The notes: generated by a model from the sequence alone, not told the origin. Shown: positions 44,354 to 53,131, counted from the stretch's first letter. The stretch is 64,000 nt of DNA from Microbulbifer sp. A4B17 (GCF_003076275.1 NZ_CP029064.1:4807501-4871500), one strand, 5' to 3'. Numbers and translations: made by a program.

Positions 44354-45685
44354 ATGGAAAATATACTTCGATCGATTGATCCACTAACTGGAAAGGCCAT
44401 CGGATCGCTACCTGTCAGCAAGCCCCAAGATATTCAGGACATGGTGGAGAAAGCCCACAAAGCGCAGCAAGTGTGGTCGAGTAAATCTCTTCAGGAGCGG
44501 GTACAACTACTTCAGCAGGCTTACACAAAACTGAATGCGGAAGAGAGAGAGCTGGCACAACTTATCAGCCGTGAAATGGGCAAAGATGCCCGGCGTGCAC
44601 AGTATGAAGCCGGCGGCGTAGTCCAAGGCGGTGCCTGGTTAGCGGGGGATGCCGGAGAGGCCCTGCGGGCAAAACGCAGTGGCGGTAGCGAAATTCAATA
44701 TCGACCACTGGGCGTTGTTGCGGTTATCTCCCCCTGGAATTATCCACTTGCCATGGCCAATAACCTGATTGTTCCCGCCCTGGTCGCCGGCAACGCTGTG
44801 ATTTTGAAACCTTCAGAAGAATCGCCATTGGTCGCTGACTTATTGGTGAAAACACTCAATCAAACCCTGCCCCAAGACATTTTACAAATTGCTCACGGCG
44901 ATGGCGCCACCGGTGAAGCCCTGGTGAAATCCCCCATCAATATGGTCGCCTTTACGGGATCGCGAACAACGGGCCAGAAAATTATGGCCAATGCCGCTCC
45001 GGCATTGAAACGCCTGGTTATGGAGTTGGGTGGCAATGACCCAATGATCGTGTTGCAGAGCGCCAATATTCCCCAGGCTGCACAATTTGCCGTTGGCTCC
45101 AGTTTTGAGAATTCAGGCCAGATGTGTACCTCCACAGAGCGTATTTATGTGGACGAAAAAATTGCCGATAAATTCGAAAATGCCGTGGTGGCATTGGCGA
45201 AGCAATATCGTGTCGGCGGGTGGCAGGAGCCACAGGTGGATATCGGCCCCTTGGTTAATCACCGCCAACACCAAAAGGTGGTGGAGCATATCCACGATGC
45301 CCTGAATAAAGGCGCAAAGCTTCTTTTAGGGGAGCGCGATCCACAGGTGCCGTTTATTCCGCCCACAGTTATCAGTGGTATTCGACCGGGCATGCTGGTG
45401 GAAGATGATGAGACTTTTGGGCCTATCGTAGCCATCGACCGCTTTAGCTCAGTGGACGATGTGATCGAGCGGGCCAATAACTCTGTTTACGGTCTCGGTG
45501 CGGTTGTGTTTGGTGAAAGCAAACAGGCCGAGCAAGTCGCCAGCCAGCTGCAAGCGGGAATGATTGGCATCAATCAGGGCGCCGGCGGCTCACCTTGGGT
45601 GGGCGCCAAGCAAAGTGGCTTTGGCTTCCACGGTGGAGCTGAAGGGCACCGGCAGTTTGCACAAATTACCGTTTTAAACCGCTAA
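44354..45685 (+). CDS. Succinate-semialdehyde-type aldehyde dehydrogenase
   Basis: A 443-residue NAD(P)-dependent aldehyde dehydrogenase, slightly short at the N-terminus, as in the Sad/YneI type. Motifs are ISPWNYPLAMANN, VAFTGSRTTGQKIM, the catalytic Glu in MELGGNDPMIV and the catalytic Cys in ENSGQMCTSTERIYV. It probably oxidises succinate semialdehyde or a related omega-oxo acid made by its neighbours. Confidence 0.88.
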   Translation: MENILRSIDPLTGKAIGSLPVSKPQDIQDMVEKAHKAQQVWSSKSLQERVQLLQQAYTKLNAEERELAQLISREMGKDARRAQYEAGGVVQGGAWLAGDAGEALRAKRSGGSEIQYRPLGVVAVISPWNYPLAMANNLIVPALVAGNAVILKPSEESPLVADLLVKTLNQTLPQDILQIAHGDGATGEALVKSPINMVAFTGSRTTGQKIMANAAPALKRLVMELGGNDPMIVLQSANIPQAAQFAVGSSFENSGQMCTSTERIYVDEKIADKFENAVVALAKQYRVGGWQEPQVDIGPLVNHRQHQKVVEHIHDALNKGAKLLLGERDPQVPFIPPTVISGIRPGMLVEDDETFGPIVAIDRFSSVDDVIERANNSVYGLGAVVFGESKQAEQVASQLQAGMIGINQGAGGSPWVGAKQSGFGFHGGAEGHRQFAQITVLNR

Positions 45686-45719
45686 GTCTTTTAAAAATTT
45701 TTCTATAGAAGTACAGCAG

Positions 45720-46517
45720 ATGTCCACGACTGAAAGTATTGATACTGTCACCCACTTGGATGACTTTTTTGTTATCGCTCGCGAACCTGGAGCAGAACAT
45801 CCGGCCCTACCTACCTGGGCAACTCGCAGTAAAAACCCGGCGGCGCTGGCCGAGCAAGCACCGCAAGCGGTTTCACGACGAGATATCGCCGAGGTACCCG
45901 GAGCCTTTCAATTGCTCAATGTCTTTTCAAAAGAGGAATGCCAACGGCTCATTGATATCACTGAAGCGGTGGGTTATTTACCGGATGCAGCCGTCTCCCT
46001 GCCCCGGGAGGTCCGCCATAACGACAACCTGACCTGGGTGGTTGACGAGGTTACAGAGCGGCTGATCTGGCAGCGATGCCGAGACCTGGCGCAGGACTTA
46101 AATGGTTACTTTGGTGGAAGAGAGGCTGTTGGCATCAATCGGCGTTTCCGCTTTTATCGCTATGGTGAGGGAGATTTCTTCCAGTTCCACACCGATGGCG
46201 CCTGGCCCGGTAGCCGCATTGACAACAACCAGTTGATCACCAATGGCTTCCCCGATCGCTATAGTGAAATGACGTTTTTAGTACTGCTGAGTGAAGATTT
46301 TGAAGGTGGTGCAACCCGATTCAGGGTGAATGCAGATGATCCCCTAAAACAACCCAGTCGGGACTCTTTATTAGACATCGATGTCCGCACACCTGCCGGG
46401 GCCGTACTGTGCTTTCCCCATGGAATGCATCCCTTACACAGAATTCATAGCTCTACTCCAATCACCCGAGGAATCAAATATATTATTAGAACGGATATTC
46501 TATTCCTGCAGGAATAA
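45720..46517 (+). CDS. 2-oxoglutarate/Fe(II)-dependent oxygenase (prolyl-4-hydroxylase-like)
   Basis: A 265-residue oxygenase. The jelly-roll core has the iron ligands His and Asp in FFQFHTDGAWPG and a distal His in CFPHGMHPLHRIHSS. The 2OG-binding Arg lies in the ITRGIKYIIRTD region, and RRFRFYRYGEGDFF precedes the first ligand. It lies 34 bp after the dehydrogenase gene. Together with the CmcJ-like protein it gives two putative oxygenases around one aldehyde dehydrogenase, which suggests an oxidative catabolic route. Confidence 0.85.
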   Translation: MSTTESIDTVTHLDDFFVIAREPGAEHPALPTWATRSKNPAALAEQAPQAVSRRDIAEVPGAFQLLNVFSKEECQRLIDITEAVGYLPDAAVSLPREVRHNDNLTWVVDEVTERLIWQRCRDLAQDLNGYFGGREAVGINRRFRFYRYGEGDFFQFHTDGAWPGSRIDNNQLITNGFPDRYSEMTFLVLLSEDFEGGATRFRVNADDPLKQPSRDSLLDIDVRTPAGAVLCFPHGMHPLHRIHSSTPITRGIKYIIRTDILFLQE

Positions 46518-46623
46518 ATTCTCCAAGACCTGTTAAAAGGGAAAAGATGCTTCGGCTCACATCGAAGTATTAAGTGCTCCAGGCGCTAGAATTTCATTCG
46601 ATTTCTACCTTGGAGCACATTCA

Positions 46624-47265
46624 GTGGAATTGCTTAATTATCTGGATAAACACTTCCTAACCAAAGAACAGCTTATTCAGGCTACTCAAATCAGCGAACT
46701 ACAATTGCAGCGCTACCATGACGAGGGTGTTATGCCAAAGCCCTCTTATAAGCTCAATATTCAATGGGAGTGTGAATCCTTTTTTGGACCCCACTCCGAA
46801 AAACAGGCAGTTGAGTACTTTGCAAAAGGCTACGCCAGCTGGATTGGTATCATAGAAGTTAAGCAAGACTTTAACTCTATTTATCAGTGCTTTGCTAATC
46901 GATACATGGCTAAAATAGCTCAATTGCGAAATTTAGGATACGAATCCAGCAATCCAAAATTTTCATCCGGAATTTCTCAATATATCGAAGAGGAATGGCA
47001 ACACTTTATTGAGGGGACTTATGGATTATGTACTCGCAGTGGCCTGCCAGAAGATATAGCAGCAAAGGAGCTGGCTAGCACAGAAATCGATGCACTTCTT
47101 GCTCAAGATAATTTAAACCAAAAACAAATACATCGGCTTAATCGCTTTGTAGGTCTTCTAGATGAAACCAGCGCATATTTTGCACCTCACGAAAGAAGTG
47201 TAAGTTCAAGAACGAAGCTAATTGATATACCACGCCGGGAGTACAATTTGGATTGTGCAATTTAA
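46624..47265 (+). CDS. DUF6058-like protein
   Basis: A 213-residue protein with an N-terminal MerR-like or HTH-like segment (FLTKEQLIQATQISELQLQRYHDEGVMPKPSYKL), then a helical body. The pattern matches proteins annotated as DUF6058, associated with natural-product gene sets; this is recalled, not searched. It stands alone here, 106 bp after the oxygenase gene, and its base composition is more AT-rich than the upstream unit. A natural-product link is not supported by other genes nearby. Confidence 0.55.
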   Translation: MELLNYLDKHFLTKEQLIQATQISELQLQRYHDEGVMPKPSYKLNIQWECESFFGPHSEKQAVEYFAKGYASWIGIIEVKQDFNSIYQCFANRYMAKIAQLRNLGYESSNPKFSSGISQYIEEEWQHFIEGTYGLCTRSGLPEDIAAKELASTEIDALLAQDNLNQKQIHRLNRFVGLLDETSAYFAPHERSVSSRTKLIDIPRREYNLDCAI

Positions 47266-47299
47266 ATTTTTCTATACCCCAATATCCCAGGGAAAATAA

Positions 47300-47947
47300 T
47301 TATTCAATTACGGGGATAGGGTCCCCGATATACTCCGTAGAAATTGCCCTGAGCAAAGGATGAGCCGTAAGTATTTTCCCCGAGTACTCAATGGATGGTT
47401 TCAGGAATGAGCTAAAATCTTCTGTCCCCCCCGCACAATTTAACCAGGACTCTACAAAATCTGGGCGATTGGGTGCAATCATGGGAAGCGACTTTTCGTG
47501 GTAGCGCCTTGTGGCAGGGTGAGAGTCCAAAGTAATGATTGAGCAGCTTAATAATTTCTCCCAAACTTTATACAAACCACAAAAGAAAAAAGGCTCACCA
47601 TAACTGAATTCCACCGGGTTCTTACCACCCTGACTTTCCACCCAGGCTGTAGCGGGTATTAAACAGCGAGACTTGCGGTATTCCGGTCTGGAGTTCAATT
47701 TTTTCCAATTACTGTTGATGGACCAGTATTTTTTATGGGGCCGCCAAGTATCACCATGTCTCTCAAGGTAGAGATGCCAAATGGCGTTTTCTATTTCAGG
47801 AGTACCCTTCCTTGTAGTTACGATAGACACCTGCTGGGTGGGCCTCCGGCGTCTACCGTAAATCATATCTCCGGCACCCCGAATACCATAGGTATCGAGA
47901 AAGCGTTCCATGCCAGCATGATCACTCACATCGAAGACACTACACAC
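47300..47947 (-). CDS. Diverged SRAP-family protein (YedK/HMCES-like, abasic-site DNA-protein crosslinking)
   Basis: A 215-residue SRAP protein. Cys2 directly follows the start, as required for the thiazolidine crosslink with abasic DNA. The expected Asn and Arg are in LNSRPEYRKSRC (Asn85, Arg87), the Glu in AWVES (Glu104) and the His in RRYHEKSLPMI (His150). The usual GFYEW is replaced by AWVES and the N-terminal RY/F element differs, so it is a distant branch. The start is a GTG with a GGGAG site. It lies 20 bp after an 82-codon gene preceded by a LexA box. Confidence 0.85.
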   Translation of the reverse strand: MCSVFDVSDHAGMERFLDTYGIRGAGDMIYGRRRRPTQQVSIVTTRKGTPEIENAIWHLYLERHGDTWRPHKKYWSINSNWKKLNSRPEYRKSRCLIPATAWVESQGGKNPVEFSYGEPFFFCGLYKVWEKLLSCSIITLDSHPATRRYHEKSLPMIAPNRPDFVESWLNCAGGTEDFSSFLKPSIEYSGKILTAHPLLRAISTEYIGDPIPVIE

Positions 47948-47967
47948 CCAAAATCTCCCGTTTTAGT

Positions 47968-48216
47968 CTAGTTACCTGAAAGAGTTTTCTCAGTATGCTC
48001 TGCCAGCCATCCCAAGCTACTCTCGATTCCCCTCATCTGGCATAAGGTTAGCTCCAGCTCCTTACGCAGATCCACTCCGACGGCAACAGAAAACCTCCTT
48101 ACGTATCTTTCATAGTTCAAAATACTAATCGCATACATGGGGCGGTTGTCATAACTGGATCTATAGCGGCAAATTCTTATGGGTTCATTATCAAAAACTA
48201 TAATTCTTGGACGCAT
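47968..48216 (-). CDS. 82-residue protein co-transcribed with SRAP under a LexA box
   Basis: A small protein starting MRPRIIVFDNEPIRICRYRS, with many Arg/Tyr residues and a helical C-terminal half (LRKELELTLCQMRGIESSLGWLAEHTEK). The ATG at 48216 has a GAGGTGG site, and the SOS box lies 19 bp upstream. The 20-bp gap to the SRAP gene implies an operon. I do not recognise a family; the SOS context suggests a role in DNA-damage tolerance. Confidence 0.7.
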   Translation of the reverse strand: MRPRIIVFDNEPIRICRYRSSYDNRPMYAISILNYERYVRRFSVAVGVDLRKELELTLCQMRGIESSLGWLAEHTEKTLSGN

Positions 48217-48234
48217 AATAACCCACCTCAAATA

Positions 48235-48250
48235 CTGTATAAAAACACAG
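48235..48250. promoter_or_regulatory. LexA (SOS) box
   Basis: CTGTATAAAAACACAG fits the CTG-N10-CAG SOS consensus. It sits directly upstream of the ribosome site of the 82-residue gene on the minus strand, where it would cover the promoter of that gene and the SRAP gene. Confidence 0.8.
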
Positions 48251-48533
48251 TATATCTTGAGCCAATACAGACCTGTCAAGCCGATAAGGAGCTGGCGCGC
48301 TATCAACTTCTAAAGGCGTCAAATAGTTTTATCTTATGAGGACAGTAATGAATAATTGGCGCAAAGATTAATAATGAATCACTACCAAATCTAGAATCCT
48401 TATAAGGATTAGAAAAAGATTTCATTTGAATATTATCCAGGCGAGATAAAAGCAATTTAAAATTCTAAAAATTTTACTAGCAGCAAAATCGTGTAAAGCC
48501 CCTTTACTTATAAATCCGCCTCGCGAGGTATTC

Positions 48534-49508
48534 ATGATGAACAAACTTAAATTGTACGCGACGGCTATATTTTCTGAATTATTCATTCCATTGTCAGCAG
48601 TCGCCGTTGAATGTGGTGATACTATTACTTCACCAACCACACTGACAGAGGATCTTATTTGTGCAGTAACAGAGCAAGATCAGGTGGTTTTAACTGTAGA
48701 AGGCCCCTCTGGGTTACTGGATATGGGCGGCTATCAACTCACCTGCATTGATGAGGATAATCTAGCAGAAGCAGCAATACTTCTTAATGGTACTGGCGCG
48801 CAGGTATTTAACGGATCTGTTACCGGGTGTCGTGATGGTATAGTTGCCTTAGGTGAAGGGTCTCATAGCATTTACTCCATGACTCTTACCGATATGTTTG
48901 GTGATTTAATTTATGTGGAAACCAATAATACCGTAGTCAGAGACAATACCCTTTCCATAACTCAAAGTGGGGACGGCGCAGAGCTTCGTGGAGATTACAA
49001 TACCGTAACTCGAAACACTATTATCGACATTGATAATTCAGGTATTGAATTAAGAGGATTATTTAATAACATCAGTTTTAACACTATCAGCGGTAGTGGT
49101 AATCAAGGCATTGAGGTAAATGGACAGTTCACCAATGTATTTTCAAATATTGTTACCGATGGGTTAAATGATGGAATTGCCGTAGGGGAGGGCGATGAAT
49201 TTGATAATGCAGACTTTCCTACGGTATCCCTAAATCATGTATCAGGAAATGTCGGCTTGGGTATTCCCGTCAGGCTAACTTCCAATACTTTAATCACACA
49301 AAATGTTGTGGAAAGTAATACAGAAGGCGGTATTGGTATATTTATTGAGGGTAGTGAATTCAATAAAATTGTTCGAAATACATCCCTGAATAACTCTCCC
49401 TACGACCTGGAGGACGATACCGATCCCGGCGATTGTAGCGGAACCAATACCTGGGTATTTAATACCTTTGCAACGGCAGAGCCTGCCTGGAATAAGGTAA
49501 ACCTTTGA
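48534..49508 (+). CDS. Secreted right-handed beta-helix protein
   Basis: A 324-residue exported protein with a signal peptide to about residue 24 (LSAVAVECG). Repeated N-rich turns recur every 20-25 residues (NTVVRDNTL, NTVTRNTI, NNISFNTISGSGNQGIEV, TNVFSNIVTDGLNDGIAV, NTLITQNVVESNTEGGIGI, NKIVRNTSLNNSP), the pattern of parallel beta-helices of the NosD/PbH1 type. Such folds occur in polysaccharide lyases and in structural surface proteins. No catalytic site is evident. It is followed by a good terminator. Confidence 0.8.
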   Translation: MMNKLKLYATAIFSELFIPLSAVAVECGDTITSPTTLTEDLICAVTEQDQVVLTVEGPSGLLDMGGYQLTCIDEDNLAEAAILLNGTGAQVFNGSVTGCRDGIVALGEGSHSIYSMTLTDMFGDLIYVETNNTVVRDNTLSITQSGDGAELRGDYNTVTRNTIIDIDNSGIELRGLFNNISFNTISGSGNQGIEVNGQFTNVFSNIVTDGLNDGIAVGEGDEFDNADFPTVSLNHVSGNVGLGIPVRLTSNTLITQNVVESNTEGGIGIFIEGSEFNKIVRNTSLNNSPYDLEDDTDPGDCSGTNTWVFNTFATAEPAWNKVNL

Positions 49509-49510
49509 AA

Positions 49511-49556
49511 CGGTAGATAGCGAGGAGATGCGCTGTCTCACTATCTGCCGATTTTT
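49511..49556 (+). terminator. Terminator after the beta-helix gene
   Basis: CGGTAGATAGCGAG pairs with CTCACTATCTGCCG (two wobble or mismatch positions) around about 12 nt and is followed by ATTTTT. Confidence 0.75.
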
Positions 49557-49585
49557 ATTTAGAAGGTATCTACGCCATTTTCATA

Positions 49586-50371
49586 CTATTTAGGTAAGGA
49601 GGATTTTTCCTCATTCCTAAGCGTTAACACTTCATAGCCGTCACCGGTTACCAAAATCGTATGCTCCCATTGAGCCGATAGCTTTTTATCCTTAGTTACT
49701 ACAGTCCAGCCATCTTTCTTAAGTTTGGTTTTACGATTTCCCTGATTGATCATGGGCTCAATGGTAAATGTCATTCCCTCCTGCAAAGCTTCACCGGAAC
49801 CAGGCCGCCCAAAGTGAAGAACCTGCGGGGCCTCGTGCATTTCCCGGCCAATACCGTGGCCACAATATTCCCGTACGACACTGAAGCCGTTGCGCTCGGT
49901 ATGGCGCTGGATTGCGTGGCCAATATCACCAAAGGTAATTCCTGGCTTTACCATGGCAATACCGGCCCACATAGCTTCATAGCAGGTGGTTACCAGTTTT
50001 CTGGCAATAGGGGTCACGGTACCGATGCTATACATTTTGCTGGAATCCGCGATATAGCCAGATTTCTCCAGGGTAATATCCACATTGATGATATCTCCCT
50101 CCCGCAACAGCTGCTTATCACTTGGCATGCCGTGACAGACTACTTCGTTGACTGAGGTGTTCAGGGCGTAGGGATAATCATATTGCCCCTTGCTGGCAGG
50201 GCGGGCATTGAGTTCCTTTACAATAAATTCCTCGACCCGCTCATTGATCTGCATCGTCGAGACCCCCGGCTGAATAAAGGAATCCAGCATGGCAAATACA
50301 CGGCTTAGCAATTGACCCGAATGACGCATTAATTCCCGCTCATCGGGAGTCTTAATTTTTATTTCACTCAC
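49586..50371 (-). CDS. map: Methionine aminopeptidase type I
   Basis: A 261-residue enzyme that removes the initiator methionine. Metal ligands are in NVDITLEKSGYIADSSKMY (the two Asp), GHGIGREMHEAPQV (His), FTIEPMIN (Glu) and QWEHTILVT (Glu). The usual RPGNYP-like substrate segment is present as DYPYALNTSVNEVVCHGMPSD. It overlaps the ParD-like gene by 8 bp. Genomes commonly have a second map near rpsB, so this may be the extra copy that travels with a ParD-like partner. Confidence 0.93.
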   Translation of the reverse strand: MSEIKIKTPDERELMRHSGQLLSRVFAMLDSFIQPGVSTMQINERVEEFIVKELNARPASKGQYDYPYALNTSVNEVVCHGMPSDKQLLREGDIINVDITLEKSGYIADSSKMYSIGTVTPIARKLVTTCYEAMWAGIAMVKPGITFGDIGHAIQRHTERNGFSVVREYCGHGIGREMHEAPQVLHFGRPGSGEALQEGMTFTIEPMINQGNRKTKLKKDGWTVVTKDKKLSAQWEHTILVTGDGYEVLTLRNEEKSSLPK

Positions 50372-50567
50372 GTGTCAGCTCTTCCAGAGTCAGCGCTTGA
50401 TTACGCAGTAACTTCTTACACAATTCGCTGTAGCTTAATTCCGGGTTCAGCTCCGCCAACATCCCAATCTTTATCCAGTACTCCGCCTGAGAATTAATTG
50501 AACGAGCCATCACCGTACTGGCCTTGCGGATCTCGTCGTGCAGCTCATCCGATATCTTGACGATACC
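50364..50567 (-). CDS. ParD-like small DNA-binding protein paired with map
   Basis: A 67-residue protein (from the ATG at 50567) resembling the ParD-like/TA_HTH family: VKISDELHDEIRKASTVMARSINSQAEYWIKIGMLAE, a ribbon-helix-helix-type pattern. It overlaps map by 8 bp, and a perfect palindrome upstream fits autoregulation. The pairing with map is also seen in other gammaproteobacteria. Whether the pair is a toxin-antitoxin-like module or simply an autoregulated operon is not known to me. Confidence 0.75.
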   Translation of the reverse strand, partial: GIVKISDELHDEIRKASTVMARSINSQAEYWIKIGMLAELNPELSYSELCKKLLRNQALTLEELTRE

Positions 50568-50591
50568 CATCACTTTCACCTTGATATGTAA

Positions 50592-50610
50592 CATATACAA
50601 AGTGTATATG
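50592..50610. promoter_or_regulatory. Palindromic operator upstream of the ParD-like/map pair
   Basis: CATATACA and TGTATATG form perfect 8-bp arms around AAG, about 25 bp upstream of the small gene's start. A related half-site ATATACAA follows at about 50630. This is the size and location expected for a ribbon-helix-helix autorepressor. Confidence 0.6.
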
Positions 50611-50721
50611 ATTTATATAAAAACGCACAATATACAACCAGAATATTAATATGCAACTTATTGCATAGCTCAATAGGGGACGCTATGGTTGAGGAATAAA
50701 AACAATAGTGGCGAGGCCATC

Positions 50722-52425
50722 ATGACAGAGACCCCTGAGAAGAAGCGCAGTGCCCCAAAACCAAGCCGGCTGCGCATTGGCCGGCGCTATCGCCCAAGCC
50801 GCCTGGAAGGAAATTACGACGCCATTATCATTGGTTCCGGTATCGGCGGACTGACCTGTGCTGCGATGCTCAGTGCCATGGGCAAGAAAGTACTTGTCCT
50901 TGAGCAACACTACACTGCCGGGGGATACACCCACGCCTATGACCGCAACGGCTATGAGTGGGATGTCGGCGTCCACTATATTGGCGATGTGGGTGAGCAC
51001 CCCACCATGACCCGCAAGATCTTCGACTTTATCACCAATAACCAGCTGCACTGGGCGCCAATGGACAGCACCTATGACCGCATCTGTATTGGCGATAAAC
51101 AATACGACCTGAAGGCCGGTCGCCAGCAGTTTATCGATGAGCTGGTCAGCCACTTCCCGGATGAGCGCGCAAACATTGAGCAATACCTGCAACGACTGGC
51201 GGTAGTCGCCAAAGCCATGCAGCGGCTGGCAATGGAAAAAATGCTACCCACCTGGTGCGGGCCTTTTATACGCCTGTGGAAAAAACTACGCGAGCCCGCA
51301 TGGCTCAATAAAACCACCCGCGAAGTTCTCGGCGAAATCACCAATAACGAAAAGCTGATCTCGGTGCTAACCGGGCAGTGGGGTGATAACGGCATGACCC
51401 CATCCGAAGGCAGCTTTATTATTCACGCGCTGATCGCCAAACATTATCTTTATGGCGGTTACTATCCTGTCGGTGGCGCCAGTAAAATTTCCGAAACTAT
51501 TATTCCCCAGGTTCAGGCCAGCGGCGGAGATGTATTTACCTATGCCAAAGTCGAAACCATCCTGATGGATGGCAATCGGGTCAGCGGCGTAAGGATGTCC
51601 GACGGACATGAAATCGAAGCACCATTAGTTGTCTCCGGCGCAGGAGTATTTAACACCTTTGAGAAGCTGTTGCCGCGCAGTACCAGTGAGCGCATGGGGT
51701 ATATCCGCGATCTGGAAACCGTCAATCGATCCATGTCCCACCTGTGTCTGTATATCGGTCTGGAAAAAACCGCCGAAGAGTTAAACCTTCCCAAAACGAA
51801 TTACTGGATCTATTCCAGCGATCGTTACGAAGAGGATATGCAGGCCTTTATCGACGATCAGGATAAGGAAATACCGCTGGTCTATATTTCTTTCCCGTCA
51901 GCGAAAGATCCCACCTTTACCCAGCGCTACCCGGGCCGGGCCACCATCGAAATCGTGGCACCAGCCAACTACGACTGGTTTGCCCAGTGGCACGGCAAGC
52001 CTTGGGGCAAGCGGGGAGATGATTACGAGAACCTGAAGGAGGCATTTAGCCAGCGCCTGTTGGAGCACCTGTATAAGCACATGCCGCAGTTGCGTGGGGA
52101 AATCGATTACTACGAGCTATCAACCCCGCTATCCACAGATTATTTCTGCTACTATCCTCGTGGTGAAATCTACGGACTGGATCATGACCCCAATCGCTTT
52201 GAGCAATCCTGGCTGAGACCCAAAAGCCGGGTCAAGGGGCTCTACCTTACAGGACAGGATGTGATGAGCTGCGGCGTAGCCGGTGCAATGATCTCCGGTA
52301 TGCTTACGGCGCAGAGTATTATTGGATTGCGCCAAACCGGAAAATTGATGAAGAAAATATTTTCCAACCAAGCCCCCAAGCCGCCGGTAAACCCCGGCGA
52401 GGAACTGGGTAATGCCTCAAGCTGA
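50722..52425 (+). CDS. FAD-dependent oxidoreductase of the RetSat/phytoene-desaturase family
   Basis: A 567-residue flavoprotein. It has an N-terminal Rossmann motif (YDAIIIGSGIGGLTCAAMLSAMGKKVLVLEQHYTAGGYTHAY) and the retinol-saturase/CrtISO-like continuation WDVGVHYIGDVG. The C-terminal FAD element is GLYLTGQDVMSCGVAGAMISG. It may saturate or isomerise polyenes or fatty acyl chains. The ATG at 50722 has a GAGG site; the frame begins 11 codons earlier. A lone gene, divergent from the ParD-like/map pair. Confidence 0.85.
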   Translation: MTETPEKKRSAPKPSRLRIGRRYRPSRLEGNYDAIIIGSGIGGLTCAAMLSAMGKKVLVLEQHYTAGGYTHAYDRNGYEWDVGVHYIGDVGEHPTMTRKIFDFITNNQLHWAPMDSTYDRICIGDKQYDLKAGRQQFIDELVSHFPDERANIEQYLQRLAVVAKAMQRLAMEKMLPTWCGPFIRLWKKLREPAWLNKTTREVLGEITNNEKLISVLTGQWGDNGMTPSEGSFIIHALIAKHYLYGGYYPVGGASKISETIIPQVQASGGDVFTYAKVETILMDGNRVSGVRMSDGHEIEAPLVVSGAGVFNTFEKLLPRSTSERMGYIRDLETVNRSMSHLCLYIGLEKTAEELNLPKTNYWIYSSDRYEEDMQAFIDDQDKEIPLVYISFPSAKDPTFTQRYPGRATIEIVAPANYDWFAQWHGKPWGKRGDDYENLKEAFSQRLLEHLYKHMPQLRGEIDYYELSTPLSTDYFCYYPRGEIYGLDHDPNRFEQSWLRPKSRVKGLYLTGQDVMSCGVAGAMISGMLTAQSIIGLRQTGKLMKKIFSNQAPKPPVNPGEELGNASS

Positions 52426-52469
52426 GACACTACCCCAAAGCGACCTCTTCACCTGCAAACTGTTCGGGG

Positions 52470-53045
52470 TTAGCGCCTCGGCAGTTTGCTGGGAACACGA
52501 TCAAAATTTAATACCCGGATCATCAGGCGGCGGTTCTCCCGCTTGCCTTTCTCTGTCTCATTATCCGCAATCGGATCAGTATCGCCATAGCCTTGCGCTT
52601 CCATACGGTCAGCAGAGACGCCCCGCTCTATCAGGAAATGCTTTACCCAATCCGCTCTGCGCTGAGACAGGCTGAGATTCTTCTTCGCGTCGCCGCCACT
52701 GTCTGTATGCCCCTCAATGGAGATTCGCATCTCTGAAAAATCGCGCATGATCACCAGCAAGGCTTCCAGATCGGCAATAGTTTCTATGCGGGGGGCAAAA
52801 CCGCCGGGATCAAACTCCAGGCGCAGGCGGAACGTATCTCCGATGGACCGGTTATTTCCCCGTAAAAACCTCACCAGCTCATCGGCAAACGGAGACGACT
52901 CACGGGCAATTTTTTCACTATCGCCCGACTGTATTCCATCGACAGGTTCGAGCATATATTTCTTTGAGGATTCGGACTGATCGCAGCCCACCAGGATAAA
53001 GGCCAATAAGAATAGGCAACAGGCAGACAAGAATTTACCCGCCAT
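52470..53045 (-). CDS. OmpA-like peptidoglycan-binding lipoprotein
   Basis: A 191-residue lipoprotein (lipobox LVGC) with a short linker and a C-terminal OmpA/MotB domain: MRISIEGHTDSGGDAKKNLSLSQRRADWVKHFLIERGV, then MEAQGYGDTDPIADNETEKGKRENRRL. The Asp and Arg that bind diaminopimelate are in these motifs. It probably tethers outer membrane to cell wall. Confidence 0.9.
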   Translation of the reverse strand: MAGKFLSACCLFLLAFILVGCDQSESSKKYMLEPVDGIQSGDSEKIARESSPFADELVRFLRGNNRSIGDTFRLRLEFDPGGFAPRIETIADLEALLVIMRDFSEMRISIEGHTDSGGDAKKNLSLSQRRADWVKHFLIERGVSADRMEAQGYGDTDPIADNETEKGKRENRRLMIRVLNFDRVPSKLPRR

Positions 53046-53131
53046 AGGTACAGCTTCCGGTTTCTCGACGTCAAATTCAGTGTAGAACAGCGAGAGCGCT
53101 GATCAACCGGAAGCCCCGGCCGCTGCGACCG

